Shown here piece after piece: positions 26,439 to 35,683 of a DNA stretch of 64,000 nt (the stretch's first letter is position 1; every line of letters begins with the position of its first letter). Both the position numbers and the translations under genes were made by a program. The stretch lies in the NCBI GenBank assembly GCA_048498995.1, contig JBEHWX010000019.1, forward strand, positions 17,093 to 81,092, read 5' to 3'. Below the pieces are notes generated by a model. That model was not told where the DNA came from. It saw only the letters and a list, made by a program, of their open reading frames with translations, and made no database searches. The DNA is from JBEHWX01 sp048498995 (lineage in GTDB: Bacteria; Bacteroidota; Ignavibacteria; OLB7).

Positions 26439-27007
26439 CAGGCCGTGCGCTCCAGCAGGAGCAGGCAGGCCCCCTCGCTCCAGAACAGGCCGATCCGGTC
26501 GCCATCGGCAAAGATGATTCTGAACGCTCCCTGGCTGCCGTCGTCGTAGGCGATCCGCTCGTCGTTGCCGCGGCCGACCATCAGATAGATAGTGCGTCCC
26601 CGCGCGCCGAGCAGGTCGAGAAGCGAAAGATCGAACAGATCGATATCCTCGTCCGGTCCCTCGTAACGCCCCTCGGCGCTCTCCTCCCCGGGCGACGCGG
26701 CGCCGCGCGAGCGGGGAATCTGCGCGCGGTACACGCGGCCGAAGCCGATCGTATCGGGGAGCGGCGCGTCGGAGCCGGCGGCGCGATGAACGAGGAGAAA
26801 TCTCGTGGTGAAGTCGATCTCGGTGCCGCCGAAGACGCGCATCAGCGTCTCCCTCGGCGTACGCAGCTCCATTCCCCCGGTCCGGCGGGCGATGCTCTGC
26901 GCATCGACCACGCGCCAGCGTCCGGTATAGCGGGAAAGCGTCTGCGCCGTGAGGCTCGCCGAGGCGAGCAGCAGGATCGATGCGAAGATGACGATCGAGC
27001 GATTCAT
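26438..27007 (-). CDS. Secreted hypothetical protein
   Basis: A 189-residue precursor begins MNRSIVIFASILLLASASLT, a signal peptide cleaved near TAQT. The mature part starts LSRYTGRWRVVDAQSIARR, a small-barrel-like opening. It contains FTTRFLLVHRAA and IYLMVGRGNDERIAY and ends LFWSEGACLLLLERTA, which suggests mostly beta structure, possibly lipocalin-like, but this is a weak guess. AGGTGGGCG lies directly before the ATG. No family is recognised. Confidence 0.65.
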   Translation of the reverse strand: MNRSIVIFASILLLASASLTAQTLSRYTGRWRVVDAQSIARRTGGMELRTPRETLMRVFGGTEIDFTTRFLLVHRAAGSDAPLPDTIGFGRVYRAQIPRSRGAASPGEESAEGRYEGPDEDIDLFDLSLLDLLGARGRTIYLMVGRGNDERIAYDDGSQGAFRIIFADGDRIGLFWSEGACLLLLERTA

Positions 27008-27270
27008 CGCCCACCTCGTGAATAGGCATTCGTTTCGGCCACGTTGGTCGTGCGCCGCCTCCGCTCCGATCGCCGCGTCGATCCCGGCGCGGCGCCATCC
27101 CACCATTGGCCCACCAGTGGCTCATTCACCGCAACATGAGTGCCGCGATCGGCCATCGCAATGGGAATGTCCCGACCTCACCTTCGGATGACACCTATCC
27201 CCCCGCAACGTCGCCGGGCGGCTCTCCCACCACGCGGCTCTCCCGCCTCCGGCGCTCACGCCCGCGGCGC

Positions 27271-28701
27271 TCACGCTTGCGGCGACTCCGGATCGAGCGA
27301 GAGAAGGATCTCCCGGCGTCGCGCCTCGGAGAGCCGCATCCACTGATGATTCCGGTTCCGACGCCCCACCTCCAGCGGCGTGGCCCCTTCGGCGTCGCGA
27401 GTCCCACGGTCGGCGCCGGCCGCGATCAGCGTCGCGATCATCGCCGGATTCCCGACCAGGACCGCGTGATGGAGCGGCGTGCGCCCCTCGCGATCCACCC
27501 GACCGATCTCCGCGCCACGTGCCGCCAGCAGCCGGACCACTTCGACGCGCTCCTTCGCGGCGGCGATCAGCAGCGGGGTCAGTCCGGCGGCGTTGACGGG
27601 ATCGACGTCGGCGCCGTGATCGAGGAGGAGGGCGGCCGCCATCTCCGATACCTGGGAGGCGGCCACGTGCAGCGGAGTATTCCCCTCGGCATCGACCGCG
27701 CTCACCGACGCGCCGAGCTCGATCAGATGCCGCGCCATCTCCGGATTGTGGGAGTCATGGTGCGCGATCGCCAGGTGGAGCGCAGTCCGCCCACGCGCAT
27801 CGGGCCGATCGAGCTCGATGCCGGCCGCGAGCAGGCGATCGGTCATCGCGCGGTCGTACTCGCCACCCTGGGTCCGAGCGGCCCGGTGGAGCGGCGTCAT
27901 GCCGGACTCGGGATCGACGACGTTCACCTCCAGACCGAGGCGGACCAGATGCTCCAGGCATTCGACGCTCATTCCGATCGCGGCCAGCGCGACCAGCTCG
28001 AAGCGCTTCGCGGGATCTTCCGGGATCTTCACGCCGGCGGCCAGCAGCGGATCGATCATCGAGGCCCCTCGCCTCATCAGGGCGATGCCGAGGACCAGGC
28101 CCCCCTCCTCATCACCGACGAAGGGATCGGCGCCGAGCTCCAGCAGGAGCCTGGCGGAATCGAACTTCCCCCACGACAGCGCGTTCATCAGGGGAGTCTC
28201 CTCGGAATCCTCCCGAATACTGTCGATCTCCGCCCCGTGCTCGACGAGCAGACGGATCGTTTCCGGACCTCCCCATTCGGCCGCCAGATGGAGCGGCGTC
28301 GGCGGGCCCACGGTATCGCTCCCGTCGGGATCGGCGCCACGCGCGAGCATCAGCTTCACCAGATCGGCCAGCCCCTCGGCGGCCGCATTGCCGAGGGGCG
28401 TATTCCCATCCTCATCCTCCACGTCGAGCCGGGCTCCGAGCTCGACGAGCGCGCGCGCCAGATCGTTGTGGCAGTAGCCGATGGCGATCATCACCGGCGT
28501 GGCGCCGCAGGCGTCCGGGGCATCCAGCAGGGAACGGTCGCGGCCGATCGCCTCAAGGACCTTCTTCATGTCACCATCGATCACCAGATCGTGGAATTCG
28601 CCGGGGGTGAGCCGGCCTCCGAAGACGCGGGAGAAGATGCCGGCGATCACCGCGAGCGCCGGCAGTGCGAGCGTCGGCGCGATGTCGAGGGTCGTGATCA
28701 T
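27271..28701 (-). CDS. Ankyrin-repeat protein
   Basis: A 476-residue protein starts MITTLDIAPTLALPALAVIA, a hydrophobic N-terminal segment that may be a signal anchor. About 11 ankyrin repeats of ~33 residues follow. Clear repeats are DEDGNTPLGNAAAEGLADLV, GRTALHLAIAHHDSHNPEMA, AEGNTPLHVAASQVSEMAAA and REGRTPLHHAVLVGNPAMIA. Ankyrin arrays mediate protein contacts. The start at 28701 is preferred to 28788 because the upstream residues look like terminator read-through. A minus-strand terminator lies just upstream (28780-28818). The partner is unknown. Confidence 0.85.
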   Translation of the reverse strand: MITTLDIAPTLALPALAVIAGIFSRVFGGRLTPGEFHDLVIDGDMKKVLEAIGRDRSLLDAPDACGATPVMIAIGYCHNDLARALVELGARLDVEDEDGNTPLGNAAAEGLADLVKLMLARGADPDGSDTVGPPTPLHLAAEWGGPETIRLLVEHGAEIDSIREDSEETPLMNALSWGKFDSARLLLELGADPFVGDEEGGLVLGIALMRRGASMIDPLLAAGVKIPEDPAKRFELVALAAIGMSVECLEHLVRLGLEVNVVDPESGMTPLHRAARTQGGEYDRAMTDRLLAAGIELDRPDARGRTALHLAIAHHDSHNPEMARHLIELGASVSAVDAEGNTPLHVAASQVSEMAAALLLDHGADVDPVNAAGLTPLLIAAAKERVEVVRLLAARGAEIGRVDREGRTPLHHAVLVGNPAMIATLIAAGADRGTRDAEGATPLEVGRRNRNHQWMRLSEARRREILLSLDPESPQA

Positions 28702-28779
28702 GCCTGAAAAATAGAGATGCGGTGAGATCGGCGATACGTTCGGCCGGGAAGCCCATGAGGTGGACGAAGTCGCTCCCAG

Positions 28780-28818
28780 AAAAAGCACCGCCCCGTCCGG
28801 TTATCGCGGACGGGGCGG
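28780..28818 (-). terminator. Intrinsic terminator, minus strand
   Basis: A perfect 12-bp GC-rich stem (28788-28799 with 28807-28818, 7-nt loop) is followed on the minus strand by TG and then T5 (28784-28780), the classic intrinsic-terminator shape. It would end a transcript arriving from 28819 or above, before the ankyrin gene. Confidence 0.8.
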
Positions 28819-29324
28819 AGTGTGTCCCTAACCCCTTCACTTCTGGAGTCCTTCCCAATGAAGGTCGCGGAGCGCCGATCCTCGGGAAGAGGAGCGGAGG
28901 GATACCATCGGATACGCTCACGGGGTGCGAAAGCGAGAACCGAGGTATCTCCGGAGGGCCCAGCCGGGCGTCTGTACCCGCGCCGGCCGGTATCCGGCTG
29001 TGCTCGAAGCGACCTTCACACATACAGACCGCGTCTCCTGAAAGAGGTCGCAGCGCCAGGTCGTGAAAGAGCGTTAAGAAGTATGAACATGGCGCCGGGG
29101 CCGCGGAGGCCCTCCCGGAGGCGGCTACGGGGAACGCCGATGCGACACCAGGGGCGACCACGGAGGGTGTCCGTACGCGCATGGCGAGCAGGCTTCCCGT
29201 GCCGCCGGCGGGGCGGCCACTGATCGGCCCCTGGAATCGACCAGCGCCGAAGGCGGGGCACCCGCGCGCCGGCCCGAGGCCGCCGGGGAAACTGCCGTCC
29301 CATCCTCCCTCACTCCCCTCCCCC
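28819..29324. other. 506-bp structured gap, possible RNA gene or 3' UTR
   Basis: There is no convincing protein frame; the longest frames are low-quality and antisense-like. Several long-range complementary pairs are visible: TGAAGGTCGC (28859-28868) with GCGACCTTCA (29011-29020), and internal GGATACC/GGTATC. A GCGAAAGC tetraloop-like segment lies at ~28928-28935. Together they could form a multi-branched domain of about 160 nt. On the minus strand it lies between the LRR gene stop and an intrinsic terminator. I looked for RNase P, tmRNA and SRP signatures and did not find them. An unrecognised ncRNA or a long 3' UTR are both possible. Confidence 0.4.
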
Positions 29325-30254
29325 TCAGAATCGCACATCCACGCCGGGGAGCTCGCGGCGGATGCGGTCCTTCTCGGCCTCCGGGAACTCGTTGCCGACC
29401 AGGATCAGCGTCCGGAGCTTCCGCAGCCGGCCGAGTCCCGCCGGCATCGAGGTAAGCCGGTTGTTCGCCAGCGACAGCAGCTCCAGACCGGCCAGCCGGG
29501 TGATCGACGCGGGGAGCGTGGCCAGTCGGTTGCCGTCGGCAAGCAGCGTGGTCAGCCGGCCGAGCTTCCCGATCGCCGACGGAAGCGCGGTGAGCTCGTT
29601 GCCGTCGACGGCCAGCATGGTCAGCTTCCTCAGGCGGGTCACCGAGGCGGGAAGCGTCGTGAGATGATTGCCGGAGAGCTTCAGGTTCTCCAGCGCGGCA
29701 AGTCCGCCGATCGTGACCGGAAGCTGCTTCAGGCCATTGTCGTCCAGCTCGAGGTTCACCAGCGACGTCAGCCCGCCGATCTCGCGTGGCAGGGCCGGAA
29801 GCCCGTTGCCGGTGAGAAGGAGCGTCCGGAGACGCTTGAGCGCGCCGATGGCCGGCGGCAGCGCCTCGATCCTGTTCAGCGTGGCGTTGAGCTCGGTCAG
29901 CGATCGGAGACGGCCGATCTCCGCCGGAAGCGACTCCAGCGCGTTCTCCTGAACGATCAGCACCTGCAGGCGCCCGAGGCGGCCGATCTCCGCGGGGAGA
30001 TGCCGCAGCTCGTTCTCCATCAGGTTCGCGTACTCGAGGCGGGTCAGCGTTCCGAAGGCCGGCGTCAGGTCGGGGATTCCCTGGTGGCGGAGGTTCAGGT
30101 GAACGGTCGTGGCCGGGCTGGCCAGGGCGCTCCGGTAGGAATAGTTGGCCTCGGAGCCGATCAGCTCCGCGCGCGTCATCAGCGGCTCCTGCGCCGGGGC
30201 CGATGCCACGGCGAGCAGCGACGCGGCGAACAGTGCGGTGAACAGTCTCTTCAT
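29325..30254 (-). CDS. Secreted leucine-rich repeat protein
   Basis: The 309-residue precursor has a signal peptide (MKRLFTALFAASLLAVASAP, cleavage near AQE). About ten leucine-rich repeats of 23 residues follow, in the consensus LxxLxLxxNxLxxLPxxIGxL. Examples are RLQVLIVQENALESLPAEIG, ALENLKLSGNHLTTLPASVT and GLELLSLANNRLTSMPAGLG. LRRs bind proteins; the 'LP-x-x-IG' type resembles plant-intracellular-type bacterial LRRs. No T9SS tail is present. It is separated by ~220 bp from the large PhoX-like gene upstream on the same strand. The ligand is unknown. Confidence 0.88.
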   Translation of the reverse strand: MKRLFTALFAASLLAVASAPAQEPLMTRAELIGSEANYSYRSALASPATTVHLNLRHQGIPDLTPAFGTLTRLEYANLMENELRHLPAEIGRLGRLQVLIVQENALESLPAEIGRLRSLTELNATLNRIEALPPAIGALKRLRTLLLTGNGLPALPREIGGLTSLVNLELDDNGLKQLPVTIGGLAALENLKLSGNHLTTLPASVTRLRKLTMLAVDGNELTALPSAIGKLGRLTTLLADGNRLATLPASITRLAGLELLSLANNRLTSMPAGLGRLRKLRTLILVGNEFPEAEKDRIRRELPGVDVRF

Positions 30255-30400
30255 GGATCTCGTTGGAAGGAACGTGCGGTTGCGAAGGATGGTATCGGTT
30301 CGTGGATCGTGCCGCTTCCGGCGCTGTACGCGCCCGGCATGCGCGGCACGGTGAGGATCGCTCGCGACGATCGCCCGGATGGCGTCCGCCGGCAACGGAC

Positions 30401-30427
30401 CGGACCCCGGGACGAGCCCGGGGTCCG
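30401..30427 (-). terminator. Terminator-like hairpin downstream of the PhoX-like gene
   Basis: An 11-bp perfect GC-rich stem (30401-30411 with 30417-30427, 5-nt loop) lies about 50 bp beyond the end of the 1636-residue gene. There is no T run. Confidence 0.55.
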
Positions 30428-30478
30428 ATCGCGTCGGCGTTGCGTTGCGCGGCTTCCCCGAGGGGGCGCCGCCAAGCG

Positions 30479-33400
30479 TCATCGACGGACGAGCTTCGTC
30501 GTCGTGGTCCGGCCATCGACCGTCACGCGGACGAAGTAGACACCGGCGCGGTTGTCGAGCTTGCGCGCGTCGAACGCGTAGGCGTGAGAGCCGGCCTGGG
30601 CCGTCCCCGCGAACAGCGTCTGGACGCGGCGGCCGGCCTCGTCGTAGATCTCGACGGAGAGATCGGCGCGCTGACGGAGCTGAAGCTCGATGGTCGCCTC
30701 GTCGGTGAAGGGGTTCGGCCGGGCGCGGAGGCTGAAGCCGCCGGCCACGATCTCCGTCTCCTCCACCCCGCTGGTGGCCTGCTGGCGCACCGTGATGTCG
30801 TCGCTGGCGCGGCAGCCGCTCTGGCTCTCCACCGTCACCGTGTAGCGTCCCGGCTTTGTGACGATGATCGAGCGGGAGGTATGTCCCGTGCTCCACTTGT
30901 AGGAGCGGAATCCGGGGCCGGCATCCAGCGTCACCGGACAGTCGACGCAGACGGTGGTGTCGACGCCGAGATCGATCGACGGCAGCGGATTGACGCCGAC
31001 CACGACGGAATCGACGGAGACGCATCCTCCCTGATCGGTCACGCGGACCCAGTAGGTGCCGGACTTCGAGGCGCTCAGCACCGGCGCGGTGGAGCCGTCG
31101 TTCCAGAGATACGCCGCGTAGATGCTGCCGGGCGTGAGCGTGGCGCTCGCCCCCTCGCAGATCTCGATCCGGTCGCCGAGGTTCGGCGCCGGGCTCTGAC
31201 GCACCGTGACCGTGTCGTAGCCGAGGCATCCGTTCCTGTTGGTCACCTTCACCCAGTAGGTGCCCGGCTGCGTCACCGCGAGCTTCGGGAAGGTCGAGCC
31301 GTCGCTCCAGAGATAGGAGTTGAACCCGTCGCCGGCCGAGAGCACCAGGCTACCGCCGCGGCAGATCATCAGATCGGTCCCCAGACGCGGCTGCGGACGC
31401 GGGGTGACGAAGACGTTGATCGTGTCCCATGCGACGCATCCGGCGGCGTTGGTCACGCGGACGCTGTACTGGCCGGACTCATTGAAGGTGCGGCGGAAGC
31501 TGGTGACCGAATCGCTCCAGAGGTAGGTGAGCGTCGGATCGGCTGTCACCGCGATCTCGGCTCCCTCGCAGATGGTCCGGTCCGGGCCGAGCGCCGCCGT
31601 CGGCGGGTCGATGAAGGTGACGCGGACCGAGTCGGTGCCGATCCGGCCGTTGTTGCCGATCACCGAGAGACGGTAGGTGCCGCTGGTGGAGACGCGGAGC
31701 ACCGAGTCGGTGGAGTTGTCCATCCAGATGTTCTGGCCGTCGCGGGTGAAGTACTTCAGCGTCACCACCGTGCCCTTGCAGGCGGTGATGTCCGGCCCGA
31801 GCTCGACCTTCGGCGCGATGGCGCCGACGCCGAGATTCTCGCGGCGGGCGAAGACCACCGTGGTCGGCTGATCGAAGATCACGTCCGCCCCGGTCGCGTC
31901 CTTCTGCGACTGGGTGTTGGTCGTGTTCGGATGCTGGAAGGAGATGAAGCCGAAGCGGCCATCGGGGGAGAAGGTGAGTCCGGTCGGCTCGGAGCCGGCC
32001 GGGGTGGTGGCGAAGAGCTCCACGCGCGGGTTGGCCGGCGTATGCTCCTTGCGCACCATCCAGAGGTGATTGCGGCCGCCATCCTGCAGCGCCCAGAGAT
32101 TCCCCTCGTTGTCGAAGGCCAGGTTGTCGATGCCGGTGCCCCACGACTCCTGCACCACGCCGTTCTCGGTCGCGATCGAGAGCATCTGGTTGGAGACCCA
32201 GGGCTCGAGCTCGCTGACGGTGGCGCCGTTGTCCTTGAAGCGCCAGAGGTCGCCGCGTCCCTTCTCGGTGAAGTAGACATGGCCGTCGGGGCCGATCTCG
32301 ACATCCTCCACGCCGCCGAAGCGGTAGCCGCCGAGCGTGCCGGCAAGCGTCGAGGTCTGGTTGCGGTCGGCCTTGGTCGTGTTCGGCACCTGCACCCAGG
32401 TACCGGTGGTCGAGGTGGCGCCGTCGCGCTTGAGCACGTAGAGCGTGCCGGAGTCCAGGCGGGCCTTGCGCGCGGCCACGAACTTGTAGACGCAGCCGGT
32501 GCCGCCATCCTCCCCCTCGTACAGCGTAACGCTGTCGCGGGCAACGCAGACGTTCTCATGGCTCATGCGCCCCACGGCCCAGAGCTTGTCGGCTTTGCCG
32601 TCGCCGTCGAAGTCGCGGATCTTCCGGGTGATCGGATCGATCTCCACCGCCCAGCCCACGTCGTGATATCCGTCGCCGTTGCCGTCGCCGGTGTTGTAGC
32701 TCTCCTCGCAACTGATCGTGGTTCCCCACGGGGTAACGGTGCCGGAGCAGTTCCGCTCGGTGGTCTGCACCTGCGAGAAGTCGACGCGCGTCACGGTGTC
32801 CAGCCCCCAGAGCCCCGTCGTCTGATCGTAGTGCACGTCGAGCACCGAGACGCCCCCCGGGGTGTTCTCGTGGTTGACCGAGATGGTGCCGCGGGTGGAG
32901 GTACCATTGCGTCCGACGAAGCCGGTGAAGTCGTTCCCGCCGGGGACGAGCGCGCCGCCGACGGTGAAGCGGTCCACGTTCGACTTCAGCAGCTTCTGGA
33001 AGATGTGGGTCGCCGTCGGGTAGACGAGGGTCTGCTGCTGCGGGCCCGGCTGCACCGAGGTGAAGCAGCCGATGGCGGTCGACGCGGCCGGATCGCAGCT
33101 GTAGTTGCCGCCGAGCGCCGTGAGCGCGGTGGCCTGCCCCTGCAGCACCAGCTCGAGATCGAACGCCAGGTCGGTGCTGGTCGGCGAATTCTGATGCACC
33201 TCCGCGGCTATCACGTTCGTCCCCACCCGAAGCGCGCTCCGCGGCACCACGTACTCGACGAAGCTCGTCTCGTCGACTCCCTCGACCCAGGTGAGCGCCG
33301 GCGTCAGATAGGTGACCGGGCCGCTCCGCATGTTCGAGCGGAGCAGCTCCACGCCGTTCAGGTAGATCACCGCGCCGTCATCCCGCTTCAGGCGGACCAC

Positions 33401-35389
33401 CATGTTGCCGAAGAGCGCCGTGTCGGCCACGGTGAAGCTCTTCCGGAAATAGGAGGTGATGTTCCTGAAGGCGGCGTTGCCGCCGTAGGAGAGCACGGTC
33501 GCCTCGGTGCCGTTGCCGTAGCCGAGGGGAGCCGCGCCGCTCTTCCAGCCGGAGTCGTCGAAGCCGGCGTCGTTCCAGCCGGCCGGAGCCGGGCCGGCGT
33601 TGTCGCTATACTTCCAGATACCGCCGGAGCTCAGGAGCTTCGCGTCCGCCTTGAAGCCGTCGAGGCCGAGGGAGAAGCTGAGGTCCGAGCTGGTGGCCAC
33701 GTCCTGATGCACCTCGACGGCCAGAACGTTCGTGCCGGCGACGAGCCGAGACTTGCCGATGTTGAACGTGAAGTAGCGCGATTCGTCGGCGTTGGCGACG
33801 TTCGAGGAAGCGCCCGTGCCGAATCCGACGGCGCCGGCCGGCATGTTCGAGCGCGCCACCTCGACGCCGTTGAGATAGATCACCGCGCCGTCGTCCCGCA
33901 TCAGCGAGATCGTCAGCGAGTCGATCGCGGCGATCTGCGCGGCGGACATCCCGAAGGCGTGGCGGAAATAGGTCGTCATGTACTTGCTGCCCGAGCTCGG
34001 TCCGAAGCCGACCACCGTCGCCTCGTCGCCGTCGCCATAGCCGAGCTGCGCCGGGCCGAACGCCCAGGTCGAGTCGTTGTAGCTCGGGGCGCGCCAGAGG
34101 GTGCCGAGGTCGGTGCCGTCGTCGCGATAGCGCCAGAGGGCTCCCTTCGGCACCGGGAAGACGCCGAGCGGAAGCTGCACTGGGGCGCTGGTGTAGTAGC
34201 GGATCACCAGTTGCGCGGCCTCCGGAGCCGAGCCGTCCCACGACTCGGCGGTGCGGTGTCCGGTGCCGTCGACGCGGATCACCAGCGCGTTGCCGAGCGA
34301 CCATCCGGAGCGGTTGACGATCTCCTGAATCACGGCCGAGAGATCGGGCGTCCGCTGGTTCACCCCGGCCTCCTGCAGCACGCTCCAGACCGGCGGCGCC
34401 CAGGAGACGCTCGCGGTGGTCAGCGACCGCGCGGAGATGTTGCCGGTGCCGGCCGTGAACGTGGCGGCGTTGTCCGAGGCCTGCCCGCGGATATTCACGC
34501 TCGTGACGTCCGGCTGTGTCTCGTCGGTCGCGAACTGAATGTAGGCGGAGGTGATGATCGCCCCCTTCGGCACGTTCACGCCGGTGAAGCGCATGCCGAC
34601 ATACTGCTGGGCGGCGCCATCCTGCGTGAATTCGAGATCGCTGGAGGTGAGGTCGATCGCGCCGGTGGCGATGTTCTCCTCGGCGTCGTCGGAGCTGGCG
34701 TTGACGCGGACGCTGAACGCGGTCGGGATCACGTAGGTGACCGAGAGGGTCGCGGCCTGCGTGGCGTCGTGGCCGGCCGAGCCGCTGGTGGCCCCTTCGT
34801 ACGATTCGGCGACCCGCTTGCCGGAGCCGCTGATGATAACGGCCAGCGCGTTGCCGGACTTCCATCCGGCGCGCGCCACCACCTCCTGAACCACCGCGCG
34901 CAGGTTCGGCGTCCGCTGGTCGGCCCCCTGCTCCTGGACGGTGTTCCAGGCGTTGACGGTCCAGGTGACGCTGGCGGCGGTGGCCGGACGGGACGAGACC
35001 GCGAACTGCGCGTTGGCGAAGGTGGCGGCGCTGTCTGCCGCCTCCCCCTTGAAGGTGAGCGAGGTGGCGCCGTTGTTGACTTCGTCGACCGTGAACTGGA
35101 TACGGGCGTCGACGATGTAGGCGCCGGCGGGGATGTTCAGGCCGGCGAAGCGGAGGCCGATCAACTGATCGCCGCTACCTTCGGAGGTCATCTCCAGATC
35201 GGAGCTGTTCCAGTCGACATTGCCGGAGGAGATCCACTCCTCCATGTCGTCCAGGGGGGCGGTCACGCGGGAGGTCACCGTGGTCTGCGCCAGGGCCGGC
35301 CGTCCGAGCAGGACGAGGGCCAGAGCAAGCGCGACGAGGAAGGCTCCCACGCGACGCGCACGGAGGGATACCGTAGAGAGCACGTTCAT
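30479..35389 (-). CDS. Giant T9SS cargo: duplicated N-terminal modules, PhoX/DUF839-like core, Ig-like repeats, sorting domain
   Basis: The 1636-residue precursor has a signal peptide (cleavage near residue 35). Residues ~36-222 and ~223-402 are two copies of one module (SSDLE(M/F)T, 'QRTPxLxAVxQE(I/V)V', 'G..R.AES(Y/W)(E/D)G'), carbohydrate-binding-like. Residues ~403-755 hold two copies of a second module (DDGAVIYLNGVE, RSNM). The core ~756-1235 has HENTPGGVSVLDVHYD, TPWGTTISCEESYNTGDGNG and FGGVEDVEIGPDGHVYFTEK, characteristic of PhoX/DUF839 alkaline-phosphatase-like proteins. About five PKD/Ig-like units follow (ELGPDITACKGTVVTL), then a T9SS domain (ARPNPFTDEATIEL, DNRAGVYFVRVTVDGRTTTT). 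Surface phosphatase is a reasonable inference; activity is unproven. Confidence 0.88.
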   Translation of the reverse strand: MNVLSTVSLRARRVGAFLVALALALVLLGRPALAQTTVTSRVTAPLDDMEEWISSGNVDWNSSDLEMTSEGSGDQLIGLRFAGLNIPAGAYIVDARIQFTVDEVNNGATSLTFKGEAADSAATFANAQFAVSSRPATAASVTWTVNAWNTVQEQGADQRTPNLRAVVQEVVARAGWKSGNALAVIISGSGKRVAESYEGATSGSAGHDATQAATLSVTYVIPTAFSVRVNASSDDAEENIATGAIDLTSSDLEFTQDGAAQQYVGMRFTGVNVPKGAIITSAYIQFATDETQPDVTSVNIRGQASDNAATFTAGTGNISARSLTTASVSWAPPVWSVLQEAGVNQRTPDLSAVIQEIVNRSGWSLGNALVIRVDGTGHRTAESWDGSAPEAAQLVIRYYTSAPVQLPLGVFPVPKGALWRYRDDGTDLGTLWRAPSYNDSTWAFGPAQLGYGDGDEATVVGFGPSSGSKYMTTYFRHAFGMSAAQIAAIDSLTISLMRDDGAVIYLNGVEVARSNMPAGAVGFGTGASSNVANADESRYFTFNIGKSRLVAGTNVLAVEVHQDVATSSDLSFSLGLDGFKADAKLLSSGGIWKYSDNAGPAPAGWNDAGFDDSGWKSGAAPLGYGNGTEATVLSYGGNAAFRNITSYFRKSFTVADTALFGNMVVRLKRDDGAVIYLNGVELLRSNMRSGPVTYLTPALTWVEGVDETSFVEYVVPRSALRVGTNVIAAEVHQNSPTSTDLAFDLELVLQGQATALTALGGNYSCDPAASTAIGCFTSVQPGPQQQTLVYPTATHIFQKLLKSNVDRFTVGGALVPGGNDFTGFVGRNGTSTRGTISVNHENTPGGVSVLDVHYDQTTGLWGLDTVTRVDFSQVQTTERNCSGTVTPWGTTISCEESYNTGDGNGDGYHDVGWAVEIDPITRKIRDFDGDGKADKLWAVGRMSHENVCVARDSVTLYEGEDGGTGCVYKFVAARKARLDSGTLYVLKRDGATSTTGTWVQVPNTTKADRNQTSTLAGTLGGYRFGGVEDVEIGPDGHVYFTEKGRGDLWRFKDNGATVSELEPWVSNQMLSIATENGVVQESWGTGIDNLAFDNEGNLWALQDGGRNHLWMVRKEHTPANPRVELFATTPAGSEPTGLTFSPDGRFGFISFQHPNTTNTQSQKDATGADVIFDQPTTVVFARRENLGVGAIAPKVELGPDITACKGTVVTLKYFTRDGQNIWMDNSTDSVLRVSTSGTYRLSVIGNNGRIGTDSVRVTFIDPPTAALGPDRTICEGAEIAVTADPTLTYLWSDSVTSFRRTFNESGQYSVRVTNAAGCVAWDTINVFVTPRPQPRLGTDLMICRGGSLVLSAGDGFNSYLWSDGSTFPKLAVTQPGTYWVKVTNRNGCLGYDTVTVRQSPAPNLGDRIEICEGASATLTPGSIYAAYLWNDGSTAPVLSASKSGTYWVRVTDQGGCVSVDSVVVGVNPLPSIDLGVDTTVCVDCPVTLDAGPGFRSYKWSTGHTSRSIIVTKPGRYTVTVESQSGCRASDDITVRQQATSGVEETEIVAGGFSLRARPNPFTDEATIELQLRQRADLSVEIYDEAGRRVQTLFAGTAQAGSHAYAFDARKLDNRAGVYFVRVTVDGRTTTTKLVRR

Positions 35390-35438
35390 GATGTAATTCG
35401 ATTGGTACTAATCGGGACAGGTCGGTTAGGACAGCCCC

Positions 35439-35445
35439 CAAGCTA
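35439..35445 (-). promoter_or_regulatory. TAnnTTG element (TAGCTTG)
   Basis: On the minus strand TAGCTTG lies about 50 bp upstream of the PhoX-like gene start at 35389. It matches the recurring TAnnTTG box but lacks a clear -33 element. Confidence 0.3.
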
Positions 35446-35683
35446 TGCCCGCCACGTTATCGCAGTGTTGCCCCAGTGTTATCAGCAGGAGACATTCATC
35501 TTCCTTTCATACAGGCATTTCAGGGTCGGCGCGCGGTGGCGGATATCGGCGCGTGTAACCGCGCCCGGTGCTGGCGGGTAGCTTCCGGTGCGGCCGTCTC
35601 CATCCTGGGGCCGGCGCTCCTCGAATGTCGGTGCCCCGGCATGTTCGAGACGAAACAGCATCCATCCGGAAGAGGTGTCCACC

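Noticed and set aside
28819..29324. RNase P RNA, tmRNA or SRP RNA gene
   Set aside because: None of the conserved motifs (RNase P GAAAGTCC region, the tmRNA ends and tag frame, the SRP domain IV loop) is present on either strand.
28571..29338. A 255-residue minus-strand frame across the gap between the LRR and ankyrin genes
   Set aside because: Its composition is unlike a real protein, it crosses the terminator at 28780-28818 and overlaps the start of the ankyrin gene in another frame.
30263..35581. A 1772-residue plus-strand frame opposite the PhoX-like gene
   Set aside because: It is the shadow of the real minus-strand gene, which has a signal peptide, family motifs and a T9SS tail.
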